The translations under genes and the position numbers were made by a program. Below the pieces are notes generated by a model. That model was not told the DNA's origin, did not search any database, and worked only from the letters and a program-made list of their open reading frames with translations. This document shows positions 1 to 8,182 of a stretch of DNA of 64,000 bases, in pieces (the stretch's first letter is position 1; the number at the start of each line of letters is the position of its first letter). This DNA is from Actinobacillus sp. GTDB lineage: Bacteria > Pseudomonadota > Gammaproteobacteria > Enterobacterales > Pasteurellaceae. The stretch lies in contig JAHHQX010000001.1 in the NCBI GenBank assembly GCA_020026155.1, positions 1-64,000 on the forward strand, written 5' to 3'.

Positions 1-1832
1 GCAGCTACCGCCGCTTTTTTCGGATCGATTTCTGCATTTTCCGCAACTGGTGTGGCTTCTGCTTCACCTTGCTGAGCGAGTTTTTTTGCTTTCGCACGTG
101 CAATTGCGGCAGCGACCGCCGCTTTTTTTGCATCTAATGCAGAATTTTGTACTGGACTTGTGCTGTCGACAGTATTTTGCTCTGCCATTTTTGCTAGGCG
201 GCGCGCTTTACGTTGAGCCATAATTTCAGAATTATCTGGAACAAGTTCGCCATTTTCATCTTTACGCACTTTTTGGATTGTGGCACCTTCTAATTCTTTT
301 TTTGCTCGTAAGCGTTCTAAGGCTGCAGCAACAGGATCCACGCCATCTTGACTTGCTACTTCCGCACGGCGATTTTCTGCAAGTTTTTGGGTTCTTGCTT
401 TTCGTTCTGCCATTTCTTTTTCGATTCGAGCTTGACGGGCTTCAAAACGTTGGCGTGCATCTTCGGATTTACGATCTTTTTCTTTTGCTTCCCAAATTTT
501 AGCTTTTTCTTGGCGGAAATATTGAACCAGAGGAATATGGCTTGGGCAAACATATGCGCAAATACCACATTCAATACAATCTTTTAATGCATATTGTTGT
601 GATTTTTCATGATCTTCTTCACGCGCAAACCAGTAAAGTTGTTGGGGAAGAAGTGAAACTGGGCAAGCATCCGAACATGCAGAACAACGGATACAGGCTC
701 GTTCGGGTTCGTTTGGCGCATACTCAAGAGCATCTGGTGCGATTAAACAGTTACTTACTTTTGTAATAGGTGCTGAAATATCCGGTAAGATGAAACCCAT
801 AAGAGGACCACCGACAAATATCGGATAATTTGGGTGTGCACGGTAATTAACGCTTTTAAGTAAATATTCCATCGGCGTACCTAAACGTACCCAATAGTTA
901 GCTGGTTGTGGAATATTATTACCCGTCACTGTTACAGCACGTTCAATCAGAGGCTCATCATCAATAATGGCACGCTTAATTGCAAAAGTTGTTCCAACAT
1001 TTAGCATCAAGACGCCAATACTTGAAGAACGCTTTCCACTCGGTACTTCTTGTCCAGTTAAAAGATAAATTAATTGTTTTGCTGCCCCAGATGGATATTT
1101 TGTAGGAACAACACGAATATCAATATCATTGATACCTTCCACAGCTCGGCGTAATGCAGCGATAGCCTCAGGCTTATTATCTTCAATACCGATAACAACT
1201 TTTTCTGGTTTTAGAATGTGGCGTGCAATCCGCGCACCAGTAATGATTTCATTTGCGTAATCTCGCATCAAGCGATCGTCACAAGTAATGTAAGGTTCAC
1301 ATTCTGCACCATTTATGATCAAGAGCTTAACTTTCTCTTGCGCAGAATCAATTTTGGCGGCAGTAGGGAATACCGCACCACCCAATCCCGCAATCCCAGC
1401 ACGGTAAATATGTTGGATAAGTGCTGGTGCGGGCATAGACAAATATTCTTGTTCTGAGAGCGGATGTTTTTCTCGCCATTGATCTTTGCCGTCAGCCTTA
1501 ATATGGATACAAAGATCTTGCATACCTGATGGATGCGCAACAACATGGGGAGCGATTTTGACAATCGTTCCAGATGTCGGTGCATGGATAGGTAATTCAC
1601 GTAGGCCGTCACCAAGTGTGAGCATTTGACCTTTAAGGACATAATCTCCTTCTTGTACCAATAATTCACCATTTTTTCCGGCATGTTGATTAATTGGTAG
1701 ATAAAACATTTCTGCCAACGGCGCATTTTGTAATGGTTGTTGGTTGGACTGGCTTTTCATTTCTGGAGGATGAATACCGCCAGGGAAATTCCATACATTA
1801 TTTTTGTTATATTCTGCGATAATATCGCTCAT
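1..1832 (-). CDS. rsxC: Electron transport complex subunit RsxC/RnfC (partial, C-terminus off the left edge)
   Basis: Peripheral subunit of the Rsx/Rnf membrane complex that moves electrons between NAD(H) and low-potential ferredoxin-like carriers; in E. coli it keeps SoxR reduced. The gene starts at the ATG at 1832, 15 bases after rsxB on the same strand, and about 610 codons lie in the window. Two ferredoxin-type 4Fe-4S motifs are visible, CIRCSACSDACP near residue 375 and CIECGICAYVCP near residue 415. After them comes a long charged Ala/Lys-rich tail. In the tail a block rich in KKAAVAA recurs with a spacing of about 108 bases (36 residues), which is typical of the variable RsxC tail. The stop codon is outside the window, so full length is unknown. 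Confidence 0.95.
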   Translation of the reverse strand, partial: MSDIIAEYNKNNVWNFPGGIHPPEMKSQSNQQPLQNAPLAEMFYLPINQHAGKNGELLVQEGDYVLKGQMLTLGDGLRELPIHAPTSGTIVKIAPHVVAHPSGMQDLCIHIKADGKDQWREKHPLSEQEYLSMPAPALIQHIYRAGIAGLGGAVFPTAAKIDSAQEKVKLLIINGAECEPYITCDDRLMRDYANEIITGARIARHILKPEKVVIGIEDNKPEAIAALRRAVEGINDIDIRVVPTKYPSGAAKQLIYLLTGQEVPSGKRSSSIGVLMLNVGTTFAIKRAIIDDEPLIERAVTVTGNNIPQPANYWVRLGTPMEYLLKSVNYRAHPNYPIFVGGPLMGFILPDISAPITKVSNCLIAPDALEYAPNEPERACIRCSACSDACPVSLLPQQLYWFAREEDHEKSQQYALKDCIECGICAYVCPSHIPLVQYFRQEKAKIWEAKEKDRKSEDARQRFEARQARIEKEMAERKARTQKLAENRRAEVASQDGVDPVAAALERLRAKKELEGATIQKVRKDENGELVPDNSEIMAQRKARRLAKMAEQNTVDSTSPVQNSALDAKKAAVAAAIARAKAKKLAQQGEAEATPVAENAEIDPKKAAVA

Positions 1833-1847
1833 GTTTCCCTCGCCAAT

Positions 1848-2423
1848 TTATTTCTTTTCAGATGTGGTATCAACCACAGGAATAATAAGTTTTGGATCAA
1901 ATTGCCAGTTCCAATTTTGAATACTTGGCTTGATGTCTTTCATACTAATACAATCTGTTGGGCACGGTGCCACACAAAGTGTGCATCCTGTACAGAGATC
2001 AGGAATAACGGTATGGACACTTCTATTCGTTCCAATAATGGCATCAACAGGGCATGCTTGGATACATTTGGTACATCCAATACACATATTTTCGTTGATA
2101 AACGCCACTTGTGGGAGTGGATCTTCTTCTTCGAGTGCCGTTTGAGGAACCGCGACTCCCATTAGATCGGCAATTTTTACGACGACTTCTTTACCACCTG
2201 GCACACATTTTGTGATTTCATCTCCATTGGCAACGGCTTCGGCGTATGGTTTACACCCAGGATAGCCACATTGACCGCATTGACTTTGCGGGAGTATCGC
2301 ATCAATTTTTTCTACAATAGGATCATCATCTACTTTAAGTTTTACAGAAGCAAAACCTAAAAGACCACCTAAAATTAAGGCAAGAATTGCGATTAAAATA
2401 AGAATAAGAGTAATTGTTTGCAT
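1848..2423 (-). CDS. rsxB: Electron transport complex subunit RsxB/RnfB, iron-sulfur protein
   Basis: Iron-sulfur subunit of the Rsx/Rnf complex, anchored to the inner membrane and passing electrons inside the complex. The 191-residue protein begins with one hydrophobic segment (residues 5-27). A four-cysteine Fe-S module follows (C49, C52, C57, C73), then two ferredoxin 4Fe-4S motifs (C114/C117/C120/C124 and C144/C147/C150/C154). The length matches the gamma-proteobacterial family. Its start overlaps the last base of rsxA, which suggests translational coupling in an rsxA-rsxB-rsxC operon. All cluster ligands are present, so it should be functional. Confidence 0.97.
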   Translation of the reverse strand: MQTITLILILIAILALILGGLLGFASVKLKVDDDPIVEKIDAILPQSQCGQCGYPGCKPYAEAVANGDEITKCVPGGKEVVVKIADLMGVAVPQTALEEEDPLPQVAFINENMCIGCTKCIQACPVDAIIGTNRSVHTVIPDLCTGCTLCVAPCPTDCISMKDIKPSIQNWNWQFDPKLIIPVVDTTSEKK

Positions 2424-3004
2424 TATGCTTTCACCAATCCAGCAAAGCCCATAAAGGCAACAGACATTAAGCCTGCTGTTACAAGAGCGATAGATGCACC
2501 GCGGAATGGAACGGGAACGTCGGCGCCAGCTAGGCGTTCACGAAGAGCCGCAAATAAAACAAGAACAAGGGCAAAACCTAAGGATGCACCAAAACCATAA
2601 ACAACAGATTGAGTAAGATTATGGGCAAGATTGGTGTTAAGTAGGGCTACCCCTAAAACAGCGCAGTTAGTCGTGATTAATGGAAGAAAAATACCAAGCA
2701 GACGATAAAGAGCCGGACTTGTTTTACGGATAACCATTTCCGTAAATTGTACAACAACGGCGATGACTAAAATAAATAATAGCGTACGTAAAAAAGGTGC
2801 ATTGAATGGGATAAGTAAGTATCTATCAACAAGATACGAACATAAAGATGCGACAGTCAAAACGAACATGGTTGCAAGCCCCATCCCTAGAGCACTCTCA
2901 ATTTTACGAGAAACCCCCATAAATGGACATAGCCCCAGGAACTTCACTAATACGAAGTTATTGATGAGGGCCGTACTGATAATTAATAGAATATAGTCAG
3001 TCAT
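2423..3004 (-). CDS. rsxA: Electron transport complex subunit RsxA/RnfA, membrane protein
   Basis: Integral membrane subunit of the Rsx/Rnf electron transport complex, homologous to the NqrE/RnfA family. The 193-residue protein is almost wholly hydrophobic with about six membrane segments. It opens with a family-typical N-terminus (DYILLIISTALINNFVLVKF), and the conserved GLCPFMGVS loop follows at about residue 25. It is the first gene of the minus-strand rsxABC operon. About 95 bases upstream on the same strand is a strong terminator-like hairpin (3100-3122), so rsxA probably has its own promoter inside 3005-3100 or is reached by read-through. Confidence 0.97.
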   Translation of the reverse strand: MTDYILLIISTALINNFVLVKFLGLCPFMGVSRKIESALGMGLATMFVLTVASLCSYLVDRYLLIPFNAPFLRTLLFILVIAVVVQFTEMVIRKTSPALYRLLGIFLPLITTNCAVLGVALLNTNLAHNLTQSVVYGFGASLGFALVLVLFAALRERLAGADVPVPFRGASIALVTAGLMSVAFMGFAGLVKA

Positions 3005-3099
3005 TGGAATTTTTCACGATCCTACCTGTTTTAATTAAATGGTGCATTTTCCTCTTTTCTCGGTTATTTAGCAAGATCAGGGTAGATTTACGCATAAAA

Positions 3100-3122
3100 A
3101 AATGCCACTCATTAGAGTGGCA
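3100..3122 (-). terminator. Intrinsic terminator hairpin upstream of rsxA, ending an unidentified minus-strand transcript
   Basis: A perfect stem TGCCACTC/GAGTGGCA followed on the minus strand by a run of seven T residues. No gene on this strand ends here: the nearest minus-strand gene upstream would be beyond xseB, which is on the plus strand. It therefore terminates an unannotated minus-strand RNA starting somewhere in 3130-3345, or acts as an attenuator ahead of rsxA. Confidence 0.6.
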
Positions 3123-3344
3123 GGAGGTCTTAAGATGAATCATCATTAAGCTAAAAAGTAGGTATTAATCAACTCTCACTTATAAAGACTCATCGGATCA
3201 GAAAAAGTTCTTAAACTAGATATAAAAAAATAAATTTATTTTGATTTAAAGAGAGAATGGAGGGAAATTAGGAATCGATAAAATCGAATGGAGATAAAAA
3301 AATATGCGATTTTATTATTCAATGTACAATTCTACAGTTTATTT
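3123..3344. other. AT-rich intergenic region without a convincing gene (possible small RNA on the minus strand)
   Basis: This is most of the 407-base gap between divergent rsxA and xseB. It holds no ORF with a credible ribosome binding site and length. A four-codon ORF (Met-Asn-His-His) at 3136-3150 follows a perfect AGGAGG but is probably coincidence. Because a good minus-strand terminator sits at its left end, a short minus-strand RNA is the most economical explanation. I could not pick a single promoter. Confidence 0.3.
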
Positions 3345-3373
3345 TTAACAAGATTGTAAAAATACAGTACAAT
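3345..3373 (+). promoter_or_regulatory. Sigma70-type promoter for xseB-ispA-dxs
   Basis: TTAACA (3345-3350) and TACAAT (3368-3373) are separated by 17 bases and lie about 40 bases ahead of the xseB start. Both hexamers are close to the consensus, and nothing else nearby fits better. Confidence 0.6.
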
Positions 3374-3411
3374 GTAACCCAATTTGAAAAAAATTTAAGG
3401 TAAGTGTATCT

Positions 3412-3651
3412 ATGGCAAGTCAAGAAAATCTCGATTTTGAGCAAATAATGTTGCAATTAGACAACTTAGTTAACCAATTAGAAAAAGGTGATCTTCCGCT
3501 TGAAGATGCACTTAAAGCCTTTGAAAAAGGAATTAAATTGGCTCAAGAAGGACAGGCAAAACTTCAGCAAGCAGAACAACGAATTCAGATTCTATTACAA
3601 AAAAATGAAACTGCACAGTTGGCAGATTTTGAAGATTCTGAGCCATTTTAA
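3412..3651 (+). CDS. xseB: Exodeoxyribonuclease VII small subunit
   Basis: Small subunit of exonuclease VII, which degrades single-stranded DNA to oligonucleotides; several XseB copies bind the XseA large subunit. At 79 residues it has normal length. It shows the family pattern LDNLVNQLEKGDLPLEDALKAFEKG in a two-helix coiled-coil-like fold (given here in pieces: LDNLVNQLEKG, then LEDALKAFEKG). It is the first gene of the xseB-ispA-dxs operon, an arrangement conserved from E. coli, and is followed after 12 bases by ispA. xseA is not in this window. Confidence 0.96.
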   Translation: MASQENLDFEQIMLQLDNLVNQLEKGDLPLEDALKAFEKGIKLAQEGQAKLQQAEQRIQILLQKNETAQLADFEDSEPF

Positions 3652-3663
3652 CGGATTAAAATA

Positions 3664-4554
3664 ATGATTATGTATTCATTTGTAGAACAACTTAAACAGG
3701 TTCAAGACCGCGTTAACAATGTGCTTCGCGAGAAGTTATCGCAAAATGAGCCGAGCAAGCTTTTAGAAGCCATGGAATATGCCGTTTTATTAGGTGGAAA
3801 ACGAATCCGCCCATTTCTTGTTTATGCAACGGGAAAAATGTTGGGCGCATCGAGGGAGGCGCTAGATGCACCCGCGGCTGCTATTGAGGCTATTCATGCG
3901 TACTCTTTAATTCACGATGATTTACCCGCGATGGATGATGATAATTTGCGTAGAGGTCAACCCACTTGTCATATTGCTTTTGACGAGGCGACGGCTATTC
4001 TTGCGGGCGATGCGTTGCAACCTTTCGCTTTTGAACTTATTGCAACAAGTGAAAAATTAACCGATAGCCAAAAAGTTAAATTAACAAAAATTTTAGCTGA
4101 AAATGCCGGCGTGAAAGGAATGTGCTTTGGACAGAGCCTCGATCTAGAAGCAGAAAACAAAGAGATTGATCTTCTAAGCCTTGAGAGAATACATCAGCAT
4201 AAAACAGGAAACTTGCTACGGGCAGCCGTAAAAATGGGTTTTGTGTGTTCCGAATATGCTCATGACGCGTTAATTGAAAAAGCGTTAGATGATTATGCTA
4301 CGGCGATCGGGCTAGCATTTCAAGTGCAAGACGATATTTTAGATATAGAAGGGGATAGTGCTGTTTTAGGAAAAACAGTCGGCGCAGATATTCAAGCGCA
4401 TAAAAGCACTTATCCTAAATTTTTAGGATTAGCGGGAGCTAAAGAAAAAGCAAATGCTTTATACGAAACAGCACTTTTAGCTCTTGATAATGTACCTTTT
4501 GATACCACCACTTTGCGTGAACTAGCAAAATTTGTTGTTAATCGACAAGCTTAA
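3664..4554 (+). CDS. ispA: Farnesyl diphosphate synthase (geranyltranstransferase)
   Basis: Condenses isopentenyl diphosphate with dimethylallyl and geranyl diphosphate to make farnesyl diphosphate, the precursor of undecaprenyl phosphate, quinone tails and heme O. The 296-residue protein has both aspartate-rich metal-binding motifs, DDLPAMDD at 85-92 and DDILD at 223-227, and the GGKRIRP substrate motif at 44-50. The start may be the ATG at 3664 or the one at 3670; both are in frame. It sits between xseB and dxs, which makes its main substrate source part of the same operon. Confidence 0.97.
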   Translation: MIMYSFVEQLKQVQDRVNNVLREKLSQNEPSKLLEAMEYAVLLGGKRIRPFLVYATGKMLGASREALDAPAAAIEAIHAYSLIHDDLPAMDDDNLRRGQPTCHIAFDEATAILAGDALQPFAFELIATSEKLTDSQKVKLTKILAENAGVKGMCFGQSLDLEAENKEIDLLSLERIHQHKTGNLLRAAVKMGFVCSEYAHDALIEKALDDYATAIGLAFQVQDDILDIEGDSAVLGKTVGADIQAHKSTYPKFLGLAGAKEKANALYETALLALDNVPFDTTTLRELAKFVVNRQA

Positions 4555-4595
4555 TTGAAATAGCGCAACGTATTATAACATATTGGATATAAACA

Positions 4596-6449
4596 ATGAT
4601 TGATTACACTCTGCTACAACAAATTGACTCGCCTGCAGATTTGAGAAAACTGGACAAAGCACAATTATCTCTTGTATGTGAGCAACTACGTCAGTATCTA
4701 TTGGAAAGTGTGAGTCAAAGTAGCGGGCATTTAGCATCAGGGTTAGGTGTTGTCGAATTGACTGTCGCTTTGCATTATGTATTTGATACACCTTTTGATC
4801 AATTAATTTGGGATGTTGGTCATCAGGCTTATCCACATAAAATTTTAACTGGACGCCGCGAACAATTAAAAACAATTCGTCAAAAAGATGGATTACATCC
4901 CTTTCCGTGGCGAGAAGAAAGTGAATATGATGTGTTAAGTGTAGGGCATTCATCTACCTCGATTAGTGCTGGTTTAGGCGTAGCGTTAGCCGCACAACAT
5001 GAAGGTAAAAACCGTAAAACAATTTGTGTAATTGGAGATGGGGCGATTACTGCAGGTATGGCGTTTGAAGCGTTAAATCACGCAGGGAGCTTACATTCGG
5101 ATATGTTAGTTATCTTAAATGATAATGAAATGTCTATCTCAGAAAATGTTGGTGGTTTAAATAAACACTTTGCACGTTTTATGACAGCACCTTTTTACAC
5201 CAACTTGCGTGAAAGTGGTAAAAAAGTGCTTTCAAATGTACCGCCAATCAAAGAATTTGTGAAGAAAACCGAAGAACATATCAAAGGCTTTGTTTCTCCA
5301 ATTGGCACGATGTTTGAGCAGCTTGGTTTTAATTATATTGGTCCAATTGATGGTCATAATGTTGAAGAGCTTATTACGACCTTGTCTAATATGAAAAAAC
5401 GCACTGGACCTCAATTCTTGCATATTAAAACCAAAAAAGGGAAAGGGTATGGGCCAGCCGAGAAAGATCCGATCAGTTATCATGGCGTACCTAAGTTTGA
5501 TCATAAGTGTGGTGAATTACCTAAAAACCAAGCAGCTACACCAACATACTCTAAAATTTTTGGTGACTGGTTGTGTGAAATGGCAGAATCTGATCCAAAA
5601 CTTGTCGGTATTACACCGGCAATGCGCGAAGGATCCGGAATGGTGGAATTTTCCCAAAGATTCCCTGAACAGTATTTTGACGCAGCAATTGCGGAACAGC
5701 ACGCGGTAACACTTGCCGCAGGTTTTGCAATTGGTGGGATGCATCCTGTGGTAGCAATTTATTCTACCTTCTTACAGCGTGCATATGATCAAGTTATTCA
5801 TGATGTTGCAATTCAGAAATTACCTGTTCTATTTGCCATTGATCGTGCGGGAATTGTTGGGGCAGATGGTCCAACACACCAAGGTGCATTTGATATCAGT
5901 TTCCTACGCTGTATCCCAAATCTTATTATCATGACTCCAAGCGATGAGAATGAATGTCGTCAAATGCTTTATACTGGTTATAAATGTGGGCAACCAGCAG
6001 CCGTTCGTTATCCAAGAGGAAATGCAGTTGGTGTTGAATTACAGCCATTAGCAGAATTGCCACTTGGTAAATCCATTGAGCGCCGTAAAGGAAGTAAAAT
6101 TGCTATTCTTAACTTTGGTACTTTATTACCACAAGTACAAGAGGTGGCCGATAAATTAGATGCTACGGTGATTGATATGCGTTTTGTGAAACCATTGGAT
6201 ACGGCAAAACTTGATGAACTAGTACGTGATCATGATGTACTGGTTACAGTCGAAGAAAATGCTATTCGCGGGGGAGCAGGCAGTGCAGTAGGGGAATACC
6301 TATTTGAAAAACAATATATGGTTAAATTGTTAAACCTTGGATTACCAGATTTCTTTGTACCACAAGGTTCTCAATGTGAGATGCTCGCTGAGCTGAAGCT
6401 AGATGCGAAAGGTATTGAAGAGCAGATTCGTCAGTTTATCGAAAAATAA
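4596..6449 (+). CDS. dxs: 1-deoxy-D-xylulose-5-phosphate synthase
   Basis: Thiamine-diphosphate enzyme joining pyruvate and glyceraldehyde 3-phosphate, the first and usually flux-controlling step of the MEP isoprenoid pathway. The protein has 617 residues, the normal length. The thiamine diphosphate-binding GDGAITAGMAFEALNHAG begins near residue 148 and NDNEMSIS follows. The catalytic glutamate region DAAIAEQHAVTLAAG is near residue 362, and the C-terminal transketolase domain is complete. It is the last gene of the operon and ends at a clear bidirectional hairpin. The next MEP enzyme, dxr, is also in this window at 32128. Confidence 0.98.
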   Translation: MIDYTLLQQIDSPADLRKLDKAQLSLVCEQLRQYLLESVSQSSGHLASGLGVVELTVALHYVFDTPFDQLIWDVGHQAYPHKILTGRREQLKTIRQKDGLHPFPWREESEYDVLSVGHSSTSISAGLGVALAAQHEGKNRKTICVIGDGAITAGMAFEALNHAGSLHSDMLVILNDNEMSISENVGGLNKHFARFMTAPFYTNLRESGKKVLSNVPPIKEFVKKTEEHIKGFVSPIGTMFEQLGFNYIGPIDGHNVEELITTLSNMKKRTGPQFLHIKTKKGKGYGPAEKDPISYHGVPKFDHKCGELPKNQAATPTYSKIFGDWLCEMAESDPKLVGITPAMREGSGMVEFSQRFPEQYFDAAIAEQHAVTLAAGFAIGGMHPVVAIYSTFLQRAYDQVIHDVAIQKLPVLFAIDRAGIVGADGPTHQGAFDISFLRCIPNLIIMTPSDENECRQMLYTGYKCGQPAAVRYPRGNAVGVELQPLAELPLGKSIERRKGSKIAILNFGTLLPQVQEVADKLDATVIDMRFVKPLDTAKLDELVRDHDVLVTVEENAIRGGAGSAVGEYLFEKQYMVKLLNLGLPDFFVPQGSQCEMLAELKLDAKGIEEQIRQFIEK

Positions 6450-6462
6450 ATACTAAAATAAA

Positions 6463-6488
6463 AACCAGTTAGCGTATAACTGGTTTTT
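6463..6488. terminator. Bidirectional terminator between dxs and the convergent small membrane-protein gene
   Basis: Stem AACCAGTT/AACTGGTT with a seven-base loop and a T run on the plus strand. An A run on the other side lets it also serve the minus-strand gene ending at 6496. Confidence 0.8.
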
Positions 6489-6495
6489 TTCTGTC

Positions 6496-6912
6496 TTAGT
6501 GAAGTGAATTGTTGCGGCGTTTTTCCGCTGCTTTTCGTGCAATGAGTTGATCAGCACGGGAGCGCAATTGTGGTTTTTCACGTAAACGCTGTTCTTGTGG
6601 ACTCATCATTGGCGTGATGGGAAGTATTTTTTTATCCGCTGGCGTTTTCTTTTTACCGATACTTTTAAATAGATTAATAATGCTGTAAATGACAGCAAAT
6701 AAGCTTCCTAGAATGATCGCCCATTTTGTTAAAAGCGCGTATTTTAACAAATAAAGTTGTTTGGTAACGGTAAGATAGTTAACAACATCTCCGTAGATAC
6801 TATTTGCAAAGAAAGCGAAAAGTAGTAGCAGAATAATAATGCTTACAAGTTTACGAAAACGGAAAAGATAATACCAAATTAGCGCAGACTTAACTTGTTT
6901 AAACATAGGCAT
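6496..6912 (-). CDS. Uncharacterised membrane protein, 138 residues
   Basis: I do not recognise the family. The protein has a basic N-terminus and a strong hydrophobic segment at about residues 22-40 (LVSIIILLLLFAFFANSIYG). A second segment follows at about residues 62-85. The cytoplasmic-looking C-terminal tail is rich in Lys, Arg, Pro and Gln and ends RRNNSLH. It lies 12 bases after the 85-residue gene on the same strand, so the two are probably cotranscribed behind the lepA-era operon. No catalytic motif is visible. Confidence 0.75.
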   Translation of the reverse strand: MPMFKQVKSALIWYYLFRFRKLVSIIILLLLFAFFANSIYGDVVNYLTVTKQLYLLKYALLTKWAIILGSLFAVIYSIINLFKSIGKKKTPADKKILPITPMMSPQEQRLREKPQLRSRADQLIARKAAEKRRNNSLH

Positions 6913-6924
6913 ATCCTATCTATT

Positions 6925-7182
6925 TTAAGGGAAAAGGCTGATTCCAAGTAAACTTAAAACAGCAATAAGACTCTTAGTTTTCAAGCTATCAATAATTTTT
7001 CGTTCTTCATCTTCAATAATGATTTCTAGCTCATCATCGGAATAGTCTTCCAATGTTTGGTGATAAATCGCAAGGCGTGCTTTAGTTCGTTGAATTGCTT
7101 TGGCACGGATTTTATCAGCAACCGCTTTCTGAACGGGTTTGTAAGTAAAACGAGCAATGAAATCGGTCATTTCTTTAATCAT
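6925..7182 (-). CDS. Uncharacterised small protein with a C-terminal hydrophobic segment, 85 residues
   Basis: I do not recognise the family. I chose the ATG at 7182 because it has a good AGGAG 8 bases upstream; the longer frame to 7212 would run into the era terminator hairpin. The first 60 residues are charged and helical (KPVQKAVADKIRAKAIQRTK, then an acidic stretch DYSDDELEIIIEDEE). The last 15 residues are hydrophobic (LIAVLSLLGISLFP), as in a tail-anchored protein. It is followed 12 bases later by the 138-residue membrane protein. Confidence 0.7.
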   Translation of the reverse strand: MIKEMTDFIARFTYKPVQKAVADKIRAKAIQRTKARLAIYHQTLEDYSDDELEIIIEDEERKIIDSLKTKSLIAVLSLLGISLFP

Positions 7183-7202
7183 TTTTACTCCTGTATTGAG
7201 AA

Positions 7203-7226
7203 AATGCCGCATTGAAATGCGGCATG
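7203..7226 (-). terminator. Terminator after era
   Basis: Hairpin ATGCCGCATT/AATGCGGCAT with a three-base loop just past the era stop, followed on the minus strand by a short T run. It separates era from the small-protein pair downstream, although read-through is possible because the next ribosome binding site starts about 8 bases later. Confidence 0.6.
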
Positions 7227-7237
7227 ATTAGATATGA

Positions 7238-8155
7238 TTATTCTTCCATGTAGCCTAAACTACGTAATGCACGTTCATCATCGGCCCAGCCAGATTTCAC
7301 TTTTACCCAAAGTTCTAAATGAACTTTATTGTCAAAAAGGCGTTCCATGTCTTGGCGAGCTTCGATACCAATAGTTTTAATTTTTTGACCATTCGCACCG
7401 ATTACCATTTTCTTTTGACCTTCACGTTCTACTAAAATCAGCCCATTAATTTCGTAAGTCCCACGTTCATTTACTTTGAAACGTTCAATTTCAACAGTTA
7501 CGGAATACGGTAATTCTTCTCCAGTAAAACGCATTAATTTTTCACGAATGATTTCAGAAGCCATGAAACGTTGTGAACGATCGGTAACGTAATCTTCTGG
7601 ATAATGGTGAATCCCTTCGCGAAGTGATTCACGGACAATTTTTTCAAGAATATCAATATTTTTACCTTTTTGTGCAGAAATAGGTACGATATCTTTGAAT
7701 GGGAATTTTTGACTCATTTCAGTTAAGAATGGCAATAATTCATCTTTATTCTTGATGTTATCGATTTTATTTACGGCTAAAACAACAGGGGTTTTAACTT
7801 GGCGTAATTTGTTTAAAACCATTTCATCGTCATCTGTCCAGTGAGTACCATCTGTAAGGAAAATAATTAAATCAACATCACCAATGGTACTACTTGCTGC
7901 ACGGTTCATTAGGCGATTAATTGCACGTTTTTCCTCAATATGTAATCCTGGAGTATCCACGTAAATCGCTTGGTATTTACCTTCTGTGTGGATACCTAAA
8001 ATACGGTGACGAGTAGTTTGTGCTTTTTTAGAGGTAATAGAAATTTTTTGACCTAAAATGCGGTTAAGTAGGGTAGATTTACCCACATTAGGGCGTCCTA
8101 CGATAGCAATAAATCCGCAGTAAGTTTTTTCACTATTATTTTGTTTGTCTGTCAT
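7238..8155 (-). CDS. era: GTPase Era, 30S ribosome assembly factor
   Basis: Essential GTPase that binds 16S rRNA near its 3' end and couples small-subunit maturation to the cell cycle. It has about 305 residues from the ATG at 8155, chosen because AGGA lies 7 bases upstream; an in-frame ATG at 8170 is less likely. GTPase motifs are visible: GRPNVGKST (G1), DTPGLH (G3) and NKID (G4). The C-terminal KH RNA-binding domain carries the VIGANGQKIKTIG loop. It is the last gene of lepA-lepB-rnc-era; recO, which often follows, is absent here. Confidence 0.98.
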   Translation of the reverse strand: MTDKQNNSEKTYCGFIAIVGRPNVGKSTLLNRILGQKISITSKKAQTTRHRILGIHTEGKYQAIYVDTPGLHIEEKRAINRLMNRAASSTIGDVDLIIFLTDGTHWTDDDEMVLNKLRQVKTPVVLAVNKIDNIKNKDELLPFLTEMSQKFPFKDIVPISAQKGKNIDILEKIVRESLREGIHHYPEDYVTDRSQRFMASEIIREKLMRFTGEELPYSVTVEIERFKVNERGTYEINGLILVEREGQKKMVIGANGQKIKTIGIEARQDMERLFDNKVHLELWVKVKSGWADDERALRSLGYMEE

Positions 8156-8182
8156 GAGTTTTCCTATCATTCAAAACAAAGG

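Noticed and set aside
1319..1726. 135-codon minus-strand ORF in the rsxC region
   Set aside because: It is a shifted frame inside rsxC, whose true frame shows the Fe-S motifs and runs off the left edge.
3136..3150. Four-codon ORF (Met-Asn-His-His) after a perfect AGGAGG
   Set aside because: Too short to be meaningful and not next to histidine genes; it probably arises by chance beside the terminator stem.
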